Shown here: positions 17,437-25,640 of the stretch, in pieces
Position numbering within the stretch: the first letter of the stretch is position 1
Layout: every line of letters begins with the position of its first letter
Source: an uncultured Bacilli bacterium
GTDB taxonomy: Bacteria > Bacillota_I > Bacilli_A > RF39 > UBA660
Length of the DNA: 64,000 bases
Direction: 5' to 3'
Assembly: GCA_934130405.1 (NCBI GenBank)
Contig: CAKOXX010000004.1
Span: 14,386-78,385, forward strand
Program-made: the position numbers and the translations under genes
The notes under the pieces: model-generated
What the model was told of the DNA's origin: nothing
Seen by the model: only the letters and a program-made list of their open reading frames with translations
Database searches by the model: none

Positions 17437-19398
17437 TTAAGTTTCCTTATTCTCCGTTAATAATTCGTCAAAGACAGGGTCGGCCATTGTTGGTTCTGTA
17501 CCTTTAATATAATACATCATCTTAGTTTTAGCATCATTTTGGGTAGCAGGTTTACCGGTTATAGGATTAACTAATACACCAACAACATTATCTTTCGGTT
17601 GATACCAATTATCTTCCTTTCCTTGCATATAATCTTCAATCGATTTTATCCAAATATTTTGTGCAAATTTGTACTCTTTAGGTTCCAGATTTCTGTTATC
17701 ATCATAACCACACCATACTAAAGCTACAACATCTTTATTATAACCAATATACCAGTTATCAGTATTAGTAGTACCACTTTTTAAAGCATAAGTATGAGTC
17801 ATTTTAGAGGCTAGATTGATAGCTGTTGGATAATTATAATCAATAAAGGCAGAGTCATAAGTTGCAGTTAACAAATTATTTAAAATGAAAGTTAAACTAG
17901 AGTTTAGAACGAGTTCTTTTTTATTATCAGCCTCATATAAAATATTACCTTCTTGGTCGACCACTTTTTCAATAAAATGAGGTTTTACTTTATAGCCTTC
18001 GTTAGCAAAAGTAGCATATCCACCAGCCATTTCTAACATTGAAATCTCACTAGTTCCAAGAGCAAGAGACGGAACTTTATCAAGCTTGGAAGTAATTCCT
18101 ACTCGTCTTGCCATATTTATCAAAGTATCTTCTCCTAAGAATAAATGTGTTTTAACAGCATAAATATTTTCAGAATAAGAAATAGCAGTTGCCATTGAAA
18201 TTGGTTTATTACCATATTTTTCATTATAATTTTTAGGAGAATAAGTATCTTTATTAGAAAAGGTAAAAGTTGTTTGTTCACTAGTGAAAGTAGTAGAAGC
18301 AGTAAAACCATTCTCTAAAGCAGCATAATAAAGAAAAGGTTTCATTGTAGAACCAACTTGTCTTTTAGCTGATATTGCTCTATTATATTCTGATTTAGTG
18401 TAATCTTTTCCACCAACTAATGCCTTGACACCACCAGTTTGAGGGTCCAACAAAACAGCAGCTGTTTCTAATTCATTGTCTCCTAAAGTTTCTTTAACAT
18501 TAGCTTCAAGTTCCTTTTGATTTTTAAGATTAAGACTAGTATAAATTTTTAAACCACCAGTTTCTAGAAAGGTACTAGGTATTTCCTTTAAGGAATTTAA
18601 TTCTTTCATTACAGCATCTTGATAATACATAACTGTTGATAATTCTTCCTTCTCTTTTTCACCAACAAAGGTTAATTTTTCATTACTAGCTTGATTGTAT
18701 TCTTCATTACTAATCTTTTTTTCTTTCAATAAATTTTTAAGAATAAGAATTTGTCTTTCTTTAGCTTTATCATAATTAATTAAAGGAGAATAGTTACTGG
18801 GTGATTTAGGAATTCCTGTCAAAATAGCTGCCTCTGCTAAATCTAAATCTTTAGCTTTTTTTCCAAAATAAAATTGACTAGCGTTTTCTATTCCGTACAT
18901 GCCATGTCCATAATTAATAGTATTTAGATAGCCTTCTAAAATATCTTTTTTCTTATAATGTGTTTCAATCTCAATAGTGTACCACATCTCATCCCATTTT
19001 CTTTTCCAAGTTTTAGAAAAGTCTAAGAATAGATTTTTAGCATATTGCTGTGTAATAGTACTTGCACCTTGGCTTTTATTTCTTGAAACAACATTAACAT
19101 ACATAGCTTTCATAATTCTTAAATAATCAAAACCTTTATGTTTATAGAAATTTTTATCTTCTGTTTCAATAGTGGTCTTAACTACATTATCAGATATATT
19201 GTCTAGACTTACCCATTTACTATCACCACTTCCTTGAAAAAATAACTCATTATCTTGGTCGAATAACATAAACTTATTAGCACTTTTTATTTGTAATTTT
19301 GGAGATAAATAAGCATAAGAATAAGCAGCAATGTTAAAAATAATAAATAATAGAACAATTAATATAGTAAATTTAGTTGCTTTTTTAATATATTTCAT
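17437..19398 (-). CDS. class A penicillin-binding protein (PBP1A type)
   Basis: 653 aa from the ATG at 19398, 5 bases after AGGTGA; two further in-frame starts lie within 9 bases. Membrane helix ~9-30. GT51 glycosyltransferase with catalytic EDKNFYKHKG near 80-90 and GASTITQQYAKNLFL. Transpeptidase active-site serine in STMK near 350, SEN as the second motif and KSGT as the third. Polymerises glycan chains and cross-links stem peptides outside the membrane. Has its own terminator; leftward, divergent from DUF1934-argS. Confidence 0.95.
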   Translation of the reverse strand: MKYIKKATKFTILIVLLFIIFNIAAYSYAYLSPKLQIKSANKFMLFDQDNELFFQGSGDSKWVSLDNISDNVVKTTIETEDKNFYKHKGFDYLRIMKAMYVNVVSRNKSQGASTITQQYAKNLFLDFSKTWKRKWDEMWYTIEIETHYKKKDILEGYLNTINYGHGMYGIENASQFYFGKKAKDLDLAEAAILTGIPKSPSNYSPLINYDKAKERQILILKNLLKEKKISNEEYNQASNEKLTFVGEKEKEELSTVMYYQDAVMKELNSLKEIPSTFLETGGLKIYTSLNLKNQKELEANVKETLGDNELETAAVLLDPQTGGVKALVGGKDYTKSEYNRAISAKRQVGSTMKPFLYYAALENGFTASTTFTSEQTTFTFSNKDTYSPKNYNEKYGNKPISMATAISYSENIYAVKTHLFLGEDTLINMARRVGITSKLDKVPSLALGTSEISMLEMAGGYATFANEGYKVKPHFIEKVVDQEGNILYEADNKKELVLNSSLTFILNNLLTATYDSAFIDYNYPTAINLASKMTHTYALKSGTTNTDNWYIGYNKDVVALVWCGYDDNRNLEPKEYKFAQNIWIKSIEDYMQGKEDNWYQPKDNVVGVLVNPITGKPATQNDAKTKMMYYIKGTEPTMADPVFDELLTENKET

Positions 19399-19449
19399 AA
19401 TCATCACCTACACTTATCTTGTCCAAACTCTTTAAAAATAACAATATTC

Positions 19450-19478
19450 TTGTAAGAAATTTAATTCGTTGCTATAAT
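19450..19478 (+). promoter_or_regulatory. promoter of the DUF1934-argS unit
   Basis: TTGTAA, 17 bp, TATAAT with extended TG-C, in the divergent gap with the PBP gene. I saw no clear promoter for the PBP gene in the other direction. Confidence 0.7.
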
Positions 19479-19503
19479 ATTAGCTGAATGAAAGGGAAAC
19501 AAT

Positions 19504-19863
19504 ATGAAAGAAATTAAAGTAATAGCTAAATTGATTGCTAATAATGAAGTATTTACATATGAAGGTAAAGCTAATTTTGATAAAAAAAATAAAGTTATTC
19601 AATATCAAGATGAACATGCCTTATTAACAATATATTTAAAAGAAAAAATATTACTACGAGAAACCGAAGAAGCAATACTTAGTTATAAGTTTTTAGAAAA
19701 TACTACCAATTCTTTTGAGATATATCTTAAAGAAACAAAGCAAAGTGCTACAGTTTTGATGAAAACTAAACAAATTAAAGAAGAAGTTAATTCTTTCTTA
19801 GTAATCTATAGAATAGATGGTAATGATTTTGACCACGAATATAGCATAGAATGGGAGGACTAA
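19504..19863 (+). CDS. ywiB: DUF1934 protein (YwiB-like, calycin-type fold)
   Basis: 119 aa, all-beta pattern of alternating short strands without membrane segments. DUF1934 proteins are ~140 aa beta barrels of unknown role, encoded directly before argS in Bacillus and relatives. Identity rests on length, strand pattern and this position; no catalytic motif is visible. Separated from argS by one base, with the argS SD (GGGAGG) inside its last codons. Confidence 0.75.
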   Translation: MKEIKVIAKLIANNEVFTYEGKANFDKKNKVIQYQDEHALLTIYLKEKILLRETEEAILSYKFLENTTNSFEIYLKETKQSATVLMKTKQIKEEVNSFLVIYRIDGNDFDHEYSIEWED

Positions 19864-19864
19864 T

Positions 19865-21610
19865 ATGAGTTTAATTAAACAAATCGAAGGAGACTTAACA
19901 AAAAAAATGAATGAAGCAGCTATTCCAATAGAAAGAGTAATTCTATTAGAAAGTAAACGAAAAGATTTAGGTGATTATCAGTTAAATGATGCAATGAGTC
20001 TTGCTAAAATTTTACATAAGAGTCCAATGCTTATTGCTGAAGATATGAAGCGCATTTTAGAAGAAAGTGGTTATTTTGATAACGTTACAATTGCTTCTAT
20101 TGGTTTTATTAATGTTTCTTTAAAAAAAGAGATATTAGTAAATTTTGTTAATAATTATTATAATAATAGCGATAAAGATGTTGATTTATTGGAAAAGAAA
20201 AAAATCTTTCTAGATTATGGTGGTGCTAATATAGCAAAAACCCTTCACGTTGGTCATTTGAGAAGTGCTAATATTGGAGAAGCCTTAAAAAGACTAACAA
20301 AAAGATTAGGTCAAGAAGTAATTTGCGATGTTCATTTTGGAGATATAGGTAGACAATCAGGAATGGTTATTTATGAAATTAGAAATAGATATCCAAATCT
20401 TAACTATTTTACTGAGGAAGAAAGTAATAATTGGGATGAATTACCAATAACAGCTAAAGACTTAGAAGAAATATATCCAGTAGCAAGTCTTAAAGCTAAA
20501 GAAGACGAAAGCATAATGGAAGAGGTAAGACTTATTACAAAAGAACTAGAAGAAGGAAAACCTAATTATGTTGCTTTATGGGATAAGATTAAGAAAATAT
20601 CGATTGAAGACATTAAAGGAATCTATAAAAAATTTAATACTGACTTTGATTTATGGGAAGGTGAGAGTGATTGCTATTCCTATATGGGGCCAATGATAGA
20701 AAAATTAAGAAATCAAGGCTATTTACAAAAAAGCGAAGGAGCTGAAGTAATCGAAGTTAGAGAAGATACCGATAAGGCACCTATGCCTGACCTTGTAGTT
20801 GTTAAAAGTAATGGAGCTACTTTGTATGCCACTCGCGAATTAGCAACAATGGTCTCAAGAGTTGAACGTTTTAATCCAGATGAAATGTGGTATTTAACAG
20901 ATTTAAGACAAGGACTTTATTTTGAACAAGTATTTAGAGCAGCTCATAAGACGAAGATAGTTAGCGATGATACAAAATTATCTTTCTTTGGTTTTGGTAC
21001 GATGAATGGACCAGATGGAAAGCCATTCAAAACAAGAGATGGTGGAGCATTATCTTTAAAAAGCCTTTTAGCTGAAGTAAAGGAAGAAGTAACAGCTCAT
21101 TCTCATAATCTAGAAAAAGAGCCAAATAAAGAAGAAATAATTGAACAAATAGCAGTAGCAGCTATTAAATATGCTGATTTACTATCAAATAGAACAACAG
21201 ATTATATTTTTGATCCTAAAAAATTTGTAGATGTAGAGGGAAAAACTGGTCCTTATCTTTTATATACTACTATTAGAATGAAATCTTTATTAAAAAAAGC
21301 AAAAGAAAATAATTTAAACTATGAAAAATATACTTCTATAACGGATGAAGTAGAAAAAGAATTGATAACTTTATTATTAAATAAAAATAAAATTTTACAT
21401 AAAGCATATGATACAAAAGAGTTAAATGTAATATCAGATTATTTATATCAATTAACTAGCACTTATAGCAAATTCTATGAAAAGTGTCATGTTTTAACAG
21501 AAAATAATAAAAATATTCAAGAAAACTGGTTACTTTTAACAAAAAATGTATATGATACAAATGTAGAACTATTATCAATTTTAGGAATTGAAATACCTGA
21601 AAAAATGTAA
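19865..21610 (+). CDS. argS: arginyl-tRNA synthetase
   Basis: 581 aa class I synthetase. N-terminal additional (Add1) domain ~1-90, HIGH motif as HVGH at 128-131 in GANIAKTLHVGHLRSANIG, the degenerate KMSKS region DGKPFKTRDGG typical of ArgRS, and a C-terminal DALR anticodon-binding domain. Charges tRNA-Arg. Cotranscribed with DUF1934; no T-box or Arg leader seen. Confidence 0.98.
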   Translation: MSLIKQIEGDLTKKMNEAAIPIERVILLESKRKDLGDYQLNDAMSLAKILHKSPMLIAEDMKRILEESGYFDNVTIASIGFINVSLKKEILVNFVNNYYNNSDKDVDLLEKKKIFLDYGGANIAKTLHVGHLRSANIGEALKRLTKRLGQEVICDVHFGDIGRQSGMVIYEIRNRYPNLNYFTEEESNNWDELPITAKDLEEIYPVASLKAKEDESIMEEVRLITKELEEGKPNYVALWDKIKKISIEDIKGIYKKFNTDFDLWEGESDCYSYMGPMIEKLRNQGYLQKSEGAEVIEVREDTDKAPMPDLVVVKSNGATLYATRELATMVSRVERFNPDEMWYLTDLRQGLYFEQVFRAAHKTKIVSDDTKLSFFGFGTMNGPDGKPFKTRDGGALSLKSLLAEVKEEVTAHSHNLEKEPNKEEIIEQIAVAAIKYADLLSNRTTDYIFDPKKFVDVEGKTGPYLLYTTIRMKSLLKKAKENNLNYEKYTSITDEVEKELITLLLNKNKILHKAYDTKELNVISDYLYQLTSTYSKFYEKCHVLTENNKNIQENWLLLTKNVYDTNVELLSILGIEIPEKM

Positions 21611-21626
21611 ACAGTATAAAAAAGTA

Positions 21627-21655
21627 TTGCATTTACATATAAAAGATGATATAAG
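21627..21655 (+). promoter_or_regulatory. promoter of rpoE
   Basis: TTGCAT, 17 bp, TATAAG with extended TG-A. Confidence 0.65.
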
Positions 21656-21721
21656 TTTATATGACTTGATTAAGAAACAAGTATTCATTTTGAAATATAC
21701 TTTAATATGGGAGGAAATAAA

Positions 21722-22171
21722 ATGAAGTTATCAAAAATGAAAAAAGAGGAATTAGAATTATTATCAAATAAGGATATTACATTTTATCTTTTAGAAGAAC
21801 AAGGAAAACAAAATACTGCAGAACTTTTCAAGAGCATTATAACTTTATTAGAACTTCCAAGTAGTACTTTTGAAGAAAAAATTGGGGATTATTATACATC
21901 ACTTACCACTGATAAACGTTTTATAATGTTAGAAGATGGTTGTTGGGATTTAAGAAGTCGTCATACATCTGACAAAATTGCTAAAATGGACGATGAAGAT
22001 GAGGAAGATGAAGAAGAAACAGAAGATACAAAAGACGATATGTTATCAGATGAATTAGAAGAAGATAATTATGATTCTGGTGATGTTGATGATGATGACG
22101 ACTATGTTGACCCTAATGAAGATTTAAAAGACTTAGTTGTTGTAGATGAAGAAGAACTAGAGAATGAATAG
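21722..22171 (+). CDS. rpoE: DNA-directed RNA polymerase delta subunit
   Basis: 149 aa. N-terminal HARE-HTH domain (~1-80: MKKEELELLSNKDITFYLL, RFIMLEDGCWDLRSR), then an extremely acidic tail (~85-149) almost entirely Asp/Glu. Delta increases RNA polymerase recycling and sensitivity to initiating NTP; it is typical of Bacilli, which helps place the organism. Start after GGGAGG; the ATG 15 bases upstream would include the SD. argS-rpoE order as in Bacillus. Confidence 0.93.
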   Translation: MKLSKMKKEELELLSNKDITFYLLEEQGKQNTAELFKSIITLLELPSSTFEEKIGDYYTSLTTDKRFIMLEDGCWDLRSRHTSDKIAKMDDEDEEDEEETEDTKDDMLSDELEEDNYDSGDVDDDDDYVDPNEDLKDLVVVDEEELENE

Positions 22172-22179
22172 TTCTTTTT
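22154..22179 (+). terminator. terminator overlapping the rpoE stop
   Basis: GAACTA - 9-base loop - TAGTTC then TTTTT. The second arm contains the rpoE TAG stop. Confidence 0.75.
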
Positions 22180-22190
22180 ATGTATAATAT

Positions 22191-22220
22191 TTGCAAGGAA
22201 TATTCGAGCTATGATATAAT
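22191..22220 (+). promoter_or_regulatory. promoter of prfA-prmC
   Basis: TTGCAA, 18 bp, TATAAT with extended TG-A. Confidence 0.65.
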
Positions 22221-22249
22221 TAGCTAGACAAAGAAAGGACTTGGTTTAG

Positions 22250-23311
22250 ATGATAGAAAGATTAGAAGCTACTCTTACAAAGTACAATCAGTTACAAACC
22301 GAATTAATGAGTGAAGATGTACTAAAAAATATTAATAAAACAAGAGAAATATCTAAAGAAATAGCAGATTTAGAAGAAGTAGTAAATGAATATAAAAGAT
22401 ATAAAAAAGTATTAGAGTCTATTGAAGATACTAAAGAAATGTTAAGTGATGAAGAATTAAAAGAAATAGCTAAGGAAGAATTAAAAACTCTGGAAGAAGA
22501 AAAAGAAAGTATTGAGAAAGAGTTAGAAATATTATTGATACCAAAAGATCCTAATGATTCTAAGAACGTAATTATGGAAATAAGAGGAGCAGCTGGTGGA
22601 GATGAAGCTAATATTTTTGCTGGTGATCTTTTCAGAATGTATTCAAGATATGCTGAAAAAATCGGACTTAAAACAGAAATAATTAATGCCGTAGAAGGAA
22701 CAGCTGGTGGTTTTAGTCAAATAGAAGTTATGATAAAAGGACAAGGAGCTTATTCAAAACTTAAATATGAAAGTGGTTCACATAGAGTACAAAGAGTTCC
22801 AGTAACAGAAAGCAATGGAAGAATTCAAACATCAACTGCCACTGTTCTAGTAATGCCTGAAGCTGAAGATGTTAACATAACTATTGATCCAAAAGATTTA
22901 AGAATAGACATATTTAGATCATCAGGGTGTGGTGGACAAGGAGTAAATACAACTGATAGTGCTGTTAGAATTACTCATTTACCAACAAATACAGTTGTAA
23001 CTTGTCAGAACGAAAGAAGTCAAATTCAAAATAAAGAACAAGCAATGAAAGTACTTAAAGCAAGACTTTATGATTTGGAACAACAAAAACATGACCAAGA
23101 ATTAGGAAGCGAACGAAGAAGTAAAATAGGTACAGGTGATAGAGCAGAGAAAATAAGAACCTATAACTATCCACAAAATAGAGTTACAGATCATCGTATT
23201 GGTTTTACTACTAATAATTTAGATAGAGTGATGAATGGTCAACTCGATGAAATAATTGATGCTTTAACGATGGAAGATCAAAGAAGAAAATTAGCTGGTG
23301 AAGAAGAATAA
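22250..23311 (+). CDS. prfA: peptide chain release factor 1
   Basis: 353 aa. GGQ catalytic loop (GCGGQGVNTTDSAVRITH, near residue 228) and stop-codon reading PVTESNGR typical of RF1, which reads UAA and UAG. N-terminal helical domain is Lys/Glu-rich. TAATG overlap with prmC, whose product methylates the GGQ glutamine. prfA-prmC-spoIIR-mntP matches the Bacillus ywk/ywl region. Confidence 0.98.
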   Translation: MIERLEATLTKYNQLQTELMSEDVLKNINKTREISKEIADLEEVVNEYKRYKKVLESIEDTKEMLSDEELKEIAKEELKTLEEEKESIEKELEILLIPKDPNDSKNVIMEIRGAAGGDEANIFAGDLFRMYSRYAEKIGLKTEIINAVEGTAGGFSQIEVMIKGQGAYSKLKYESGSHRVQRVPVTESNGRIQTSTATVLVMPEAEDVNITIDPKDLRIDIFRSSGCGGQGVNTTDSAVRITHLPTNTVVTCQNERSQIQNKEQAMKVLKARLYDLEQQKHDQELGSERRSKIGTGDRAEKIRTYNYPQNRVTDHRIGFTTNNLDRVMNGQLDEIIDALTMEDQRRKLAGEEE

Positions 23312-24129
23312 TGACTGTTGAAGAATTAATAGTTTATGGAAAAAGTAAAACAAGTAGTGATCATGCTAAAATGCTACTTGCTTCTTTTTTAGAAGTAAAT
23401 CCTTTAGAATTACTAACTATATTAGATAAAAAAGTAGATGAAAACATAGAAAAAACATATAAAGATTCGCTAGAAGCATTAAGAGAAAACAAACCAATTC
23501 AGTATGTAATTGGAAATGTTAATTTCTATGGTTCTAGATTTATTGTAAATAATAATGTCTTGATACCACGTTTTGAAACTGAAGAATTAGTAGAACAAGT
23601 AGTTGAATACTCAAAGAAGTTTAATAAAGATAAATTGAAAATACTAGATTTAGGCTGTGGTAGTGGAGCTATTGGTCTTACTCTAAAAAAGTTAATAAAA
23701 AATAGTGATGTTACTTTAGTTGATATTTCTAAAGAGGCATTAGAAGTAGCTAAACAAAATGCTGTTAACTTAGACCTAGATGTAACTTTTATAGAAAGTG
23801 ATTGGTTTTCTAATTTAGAAATTACTAAATATGATATAATCGTTTCTAATCCCCCTTACATCAAAAATGATGAACAAATAGAAGAAATTGTAAAAAATAA
23901 TGAACCAGCCTTAGCTTTATACGGTGGTCAAGATGGACTTGACTGTTATAAAAAGATATTGTTTAGTATTAAATCTTATTTAAATGATGAGTATTTAATT
24001 GCTTTCGAAATTGGAGAAAGTCAAAAAGAAGAAATCACTAATCTTGTAATTAATTCTCTTCCAACAGCTATAGTTACTTGTAAAAAAGATTTGTATGGTC
24101 GAAATAGAATGATATTTGTTAGAAATTAA
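23311..24129 (+). CDS. prmC: release factor glutamine methyltransferase PrmC
   Basis: 272 aa. N-terminal helical substrate-binding part, SAM motif LDLGCGSGAIGL and the glutamine methyltransferase signature NPPY near residues 181-184. Also has IPRFETEELV, the usual loop. Methylates the GGQ glutamine of RF1/RF2. Followed by a hairpin shared with the spoIIR SD. Confidence 0.97.
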   Translation: MTVEELIVYGKSKTSSDHAKMLLASFLEVNPLELLTILDKKVDENIEKTYKDSLEALRENKPIQYVIGNVNFYGSRFIVNNNVLIPRFETEELVEQVVEYSKKFNKDKLKILDLGCGSGAIGLTLKKLIKNSDVTLVDISKEALEVAKQNAVNLDLDVTFIESDWFSNLEITKYDIIVSNPPYIKNDEQIEEIVKNNEPALALYGGQDGLDCYKKILFSIKSYLNDEYLIAFEIGESQKEEITNLVINSLPTAIVTCKKDLYGRNRMIFVRN

Positions 24130-24146
24130 ATTAAATAAAAATAAAT

Positions 24147-24184
24147 AAATCACCAATAATATTAATAAGAAAGGTGATTTTTTT
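24147..24184 (+). promoter_or_regulatory. terminator-like hairpin that also masks the spoIIR SD
   Basis: AAATCACC (24147) pairs with GGTGATTT (24173-24180), followed by more T's and immediately by the spoIIR ATG at 24185. The right arm contains the GGTGA SD. The structure can end the prfA-prmC transcript and, in read-through RNA, hide the ribosome-binding site. Confidence 0.65.
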
Positions 24185-24706
24185 ATGAAGAAAATTCTAA
24201 TTCTTATAAGTTTAATTATTATTAGTTTATCGAGTTATAAAAGCTTTAATGAAGAAATTGTAATTCCAGATGAAGCGATAAGATTTAGAGTTGTTGCTAA
24301 ATCTAATGATGAAAAAGATCAAGAAATAAAACTCAAAGTAAAAGATAATTTACAGAAGAAATTAAATGATTTACTAAAAAATAGTAGTTCTATAGAAGAA
24401 ACTAGAAAGTTATTAAAAGCTAATCAAAATGAATTTTCTTTAATTGTTAAAAATACATTATTAGTTAATAAAGATGATGATATGTATAAAGTAAAATATG
24501 GTTTAAATTATTTTCCTGAAAAGAAATACAAAGGAATAATTTATAAAGAAGGATATTATGAATCATTAGTAGTAACAATAGGAGAAGGACAAGGTGAAAA
24601 TTGGTGGTGTGTTTTATTCCCTCCATTTTGTTTGTTAGATGAAGAAAATAAAACAGAAGTAGAATATCATTTTTATATAAAAGATATGTTGGAAAAATAC
24701 TTCTAA
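24185..24706 (+). CDS. spoIIR: stage II sporulation protein R
   Basis: 173 aa secreted protein. N-terminal signal/anchor (~1-20), then IRFRVVAKSNDEKDQEIKL and the family hallmark GEGQGENWWCVLFPPFC. In spore formers SpoIIR made in the forespore signals SpoIIGA to process pro-sigma-E in the mother cell. It sits after prmC as in Bacillus. A sigma-F promoter would be expected; I could not identify one with confidence, and the SD is within a hairpin. Confidence 0.95.
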   Translation: MKKILILISLIIISLSSYKSFNEEIVIPDEAIRFRVVAKSNDEKDQEIKLKVKDNLQKKLNDLLKNSSSIEETRKLLKANQNEFSLIVKNTLLVNKDDDMYKVKYGLNYFPEKKYKGIIYKEGYYESLVVTIGEGQGENWWCVLFPPFCLLDEENKTEVEYHFYIKDMLEKYF

Positions 24707-24714
24707 TAACTATA

Positions 24715-24741
24715 CTTCCTACATAAATTCTAAGTAGGAGG
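24715..24741 (+). promoter_or_regulatory. hairpin masking the mntP SD
   Basis: CTTCCTAC (24715-24722) pairs with GTAGGAGG (24734-24741), 8 bp with one G-U and an 11-base loop. The right arm is the AGGAGG SD of the next gene, and no T tract follows, so this looks translational rather than terminating. Confidence 0.6.
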
Positions 24742-24745
24742 CACT

Positions 24746-25288
24746 ATGAATTTAGGACAATTAATAATTATTTCGATTAGTTTGAGTATGGATGCTTTCT
24801 CTTTAGCAATTATCTATGGAACGGTTGGACTTGAGAAAAAAATGACTAACTTATTAAGTTTGATGGTAGGTACATTTCATTTTTTTATGCCAATTCTTGG
24901 AAGTGTAGTAGGTATTTTTCTTTTAGAATCATTTATTCCTAATCCGGATTTATTAATTGGAATAATATTTACGATACTAGCGTGTGAAATGCTTTTTGGT
25001 ATTAAAGACTTAAATAATAATAAAACTAGTATTACAGGAATTTATCAAGCATTATTGTTTGCTTTTAGTGTTAGTATTGATAGTTTTTCAATGGGGATAG
25101 GTCTTGGACTTCATGAAGAAAATATTATCTTATGTGGATTATTATTTTCTATATTTAGTTTTTTGTTTACGAAATTAGGTTTAGATTTTGGGCGTAAACT
25201 AACAATTAAATTTGGGAAAATTGCTAATATTGTAGGAAGTATTATTCTTTTAATCTTAGGAATAAAATATTTAATTTTTAATGTATAA
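24746..25288 (+). CDS. mntP: MntP-family manganese efflux membrane protein
   Basis: 180 aa, about six membrane helices in two repeats, each with the family acidic motif: SMDAFSLAI near residue 15 and SIDSFSMGIGLG near 110. MntP exports Mn2+ in E. coli. The related sporulation protein YtaF is an alternative, but the length and the position after spoIIR (Bacillus ywlD) favour MntP. No yybP-ykoY manganese riboswitch was seen; instead the SD lies in a small hairpin. Confidence 0.8.
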   Translation: MNLGQLIIISISLSMDAFSLAIIYGTVGLEKKMTNLLSLMVGTFHFFMPILGSVVGIFLLESFIPNPDLLIGIIFTILACEMLFGIKDLNNNKTSITGIYQALLFAFSVSIDSFSMGIGLGLHEENIILCGLLFSIFSFLFTKLGLDFGRKLTIKFGKIANIVGSIILLILGIKYLIFNV

Positions 25289-25327
25289 ATTTTTTAGATA
25301 TTGCTAATAGTATTAAGGGAGGCAAAT

Positions 25328-25483
25328 ATGAAAAATCAAAATAAAAATAATAAACAAAGAGAAACAGGAAAAATAAAAAATTGTCCTAGTGCAAAAGAAG
25401 TAAATAAAAAAGAAATGTTTTCTCTTCAAGATGATTGTCCTAAAGATAATATTGAAAATCAAGAAGAAAATCAAAAAAATTAA
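25328..25483 (+). CDS. small hydrophilic protein of unknown function
   Basis: 51 aa from an ATG preceded by AAGGGAGG at good spacing. Very rich in Lys, Asn, Gln and Glu, with two Cys-Pro pairs (NCPSAKEV, DDCPKDN) and no membrane segment. Not recognised; too short and divergent to assign as a small acid-soluble spore protein. Support is the strong SD, the frame between mntP and murA, and a terminator right after the stop. Confidence 0.5.
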   Translation: MKNQNKNNKQRETGKIKNCPSAKEVNKKEMFSLQDDCPKDNIENQEENQKN

Positions 25484-25485
25484 AG

Positions 25486-25514
25486 GAAATTCAGCATTTG
25501 AATTTCTTTTTTTT
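25486..25514 (+). terminator. terminator before murA
   Basis: GAAATTC - AGCATTT - GAATTTC followed by eight T's, three bases after a stop. Its T tract merges into the murA -35. Confidence 0.9.
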
Positions 25515-25541
25515 GACAAAAGCTCTATTTTTCTTTATTAT
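25513..25541 (+). promoter_or_regulatory. promoter of murA
   Basis: TTGACA, 17 bp, TATTAT, near-consensus. The first two bases of the -35 are the end of the preceding terminator's T tract. Confidence 0.8.
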
Positions 25542-25640
25542 ATAGATGTAAGAATTATCTTTGGAGTCATTTTGATTTTCTTGATAGGTAGCAACAAAAT
25601 AAAAAATAGTAATATAATATAGCGAAAGAGAGTAAGATAT

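Noticed and set aside
24746..25288. Yield of a yybP-ykoY manganese riboswitch upstream of mntP
   Set aside because: The spoIIR-mntP gap is only 39 bases, too short for that riboswitch; only a small SD-masking hairpin is present.
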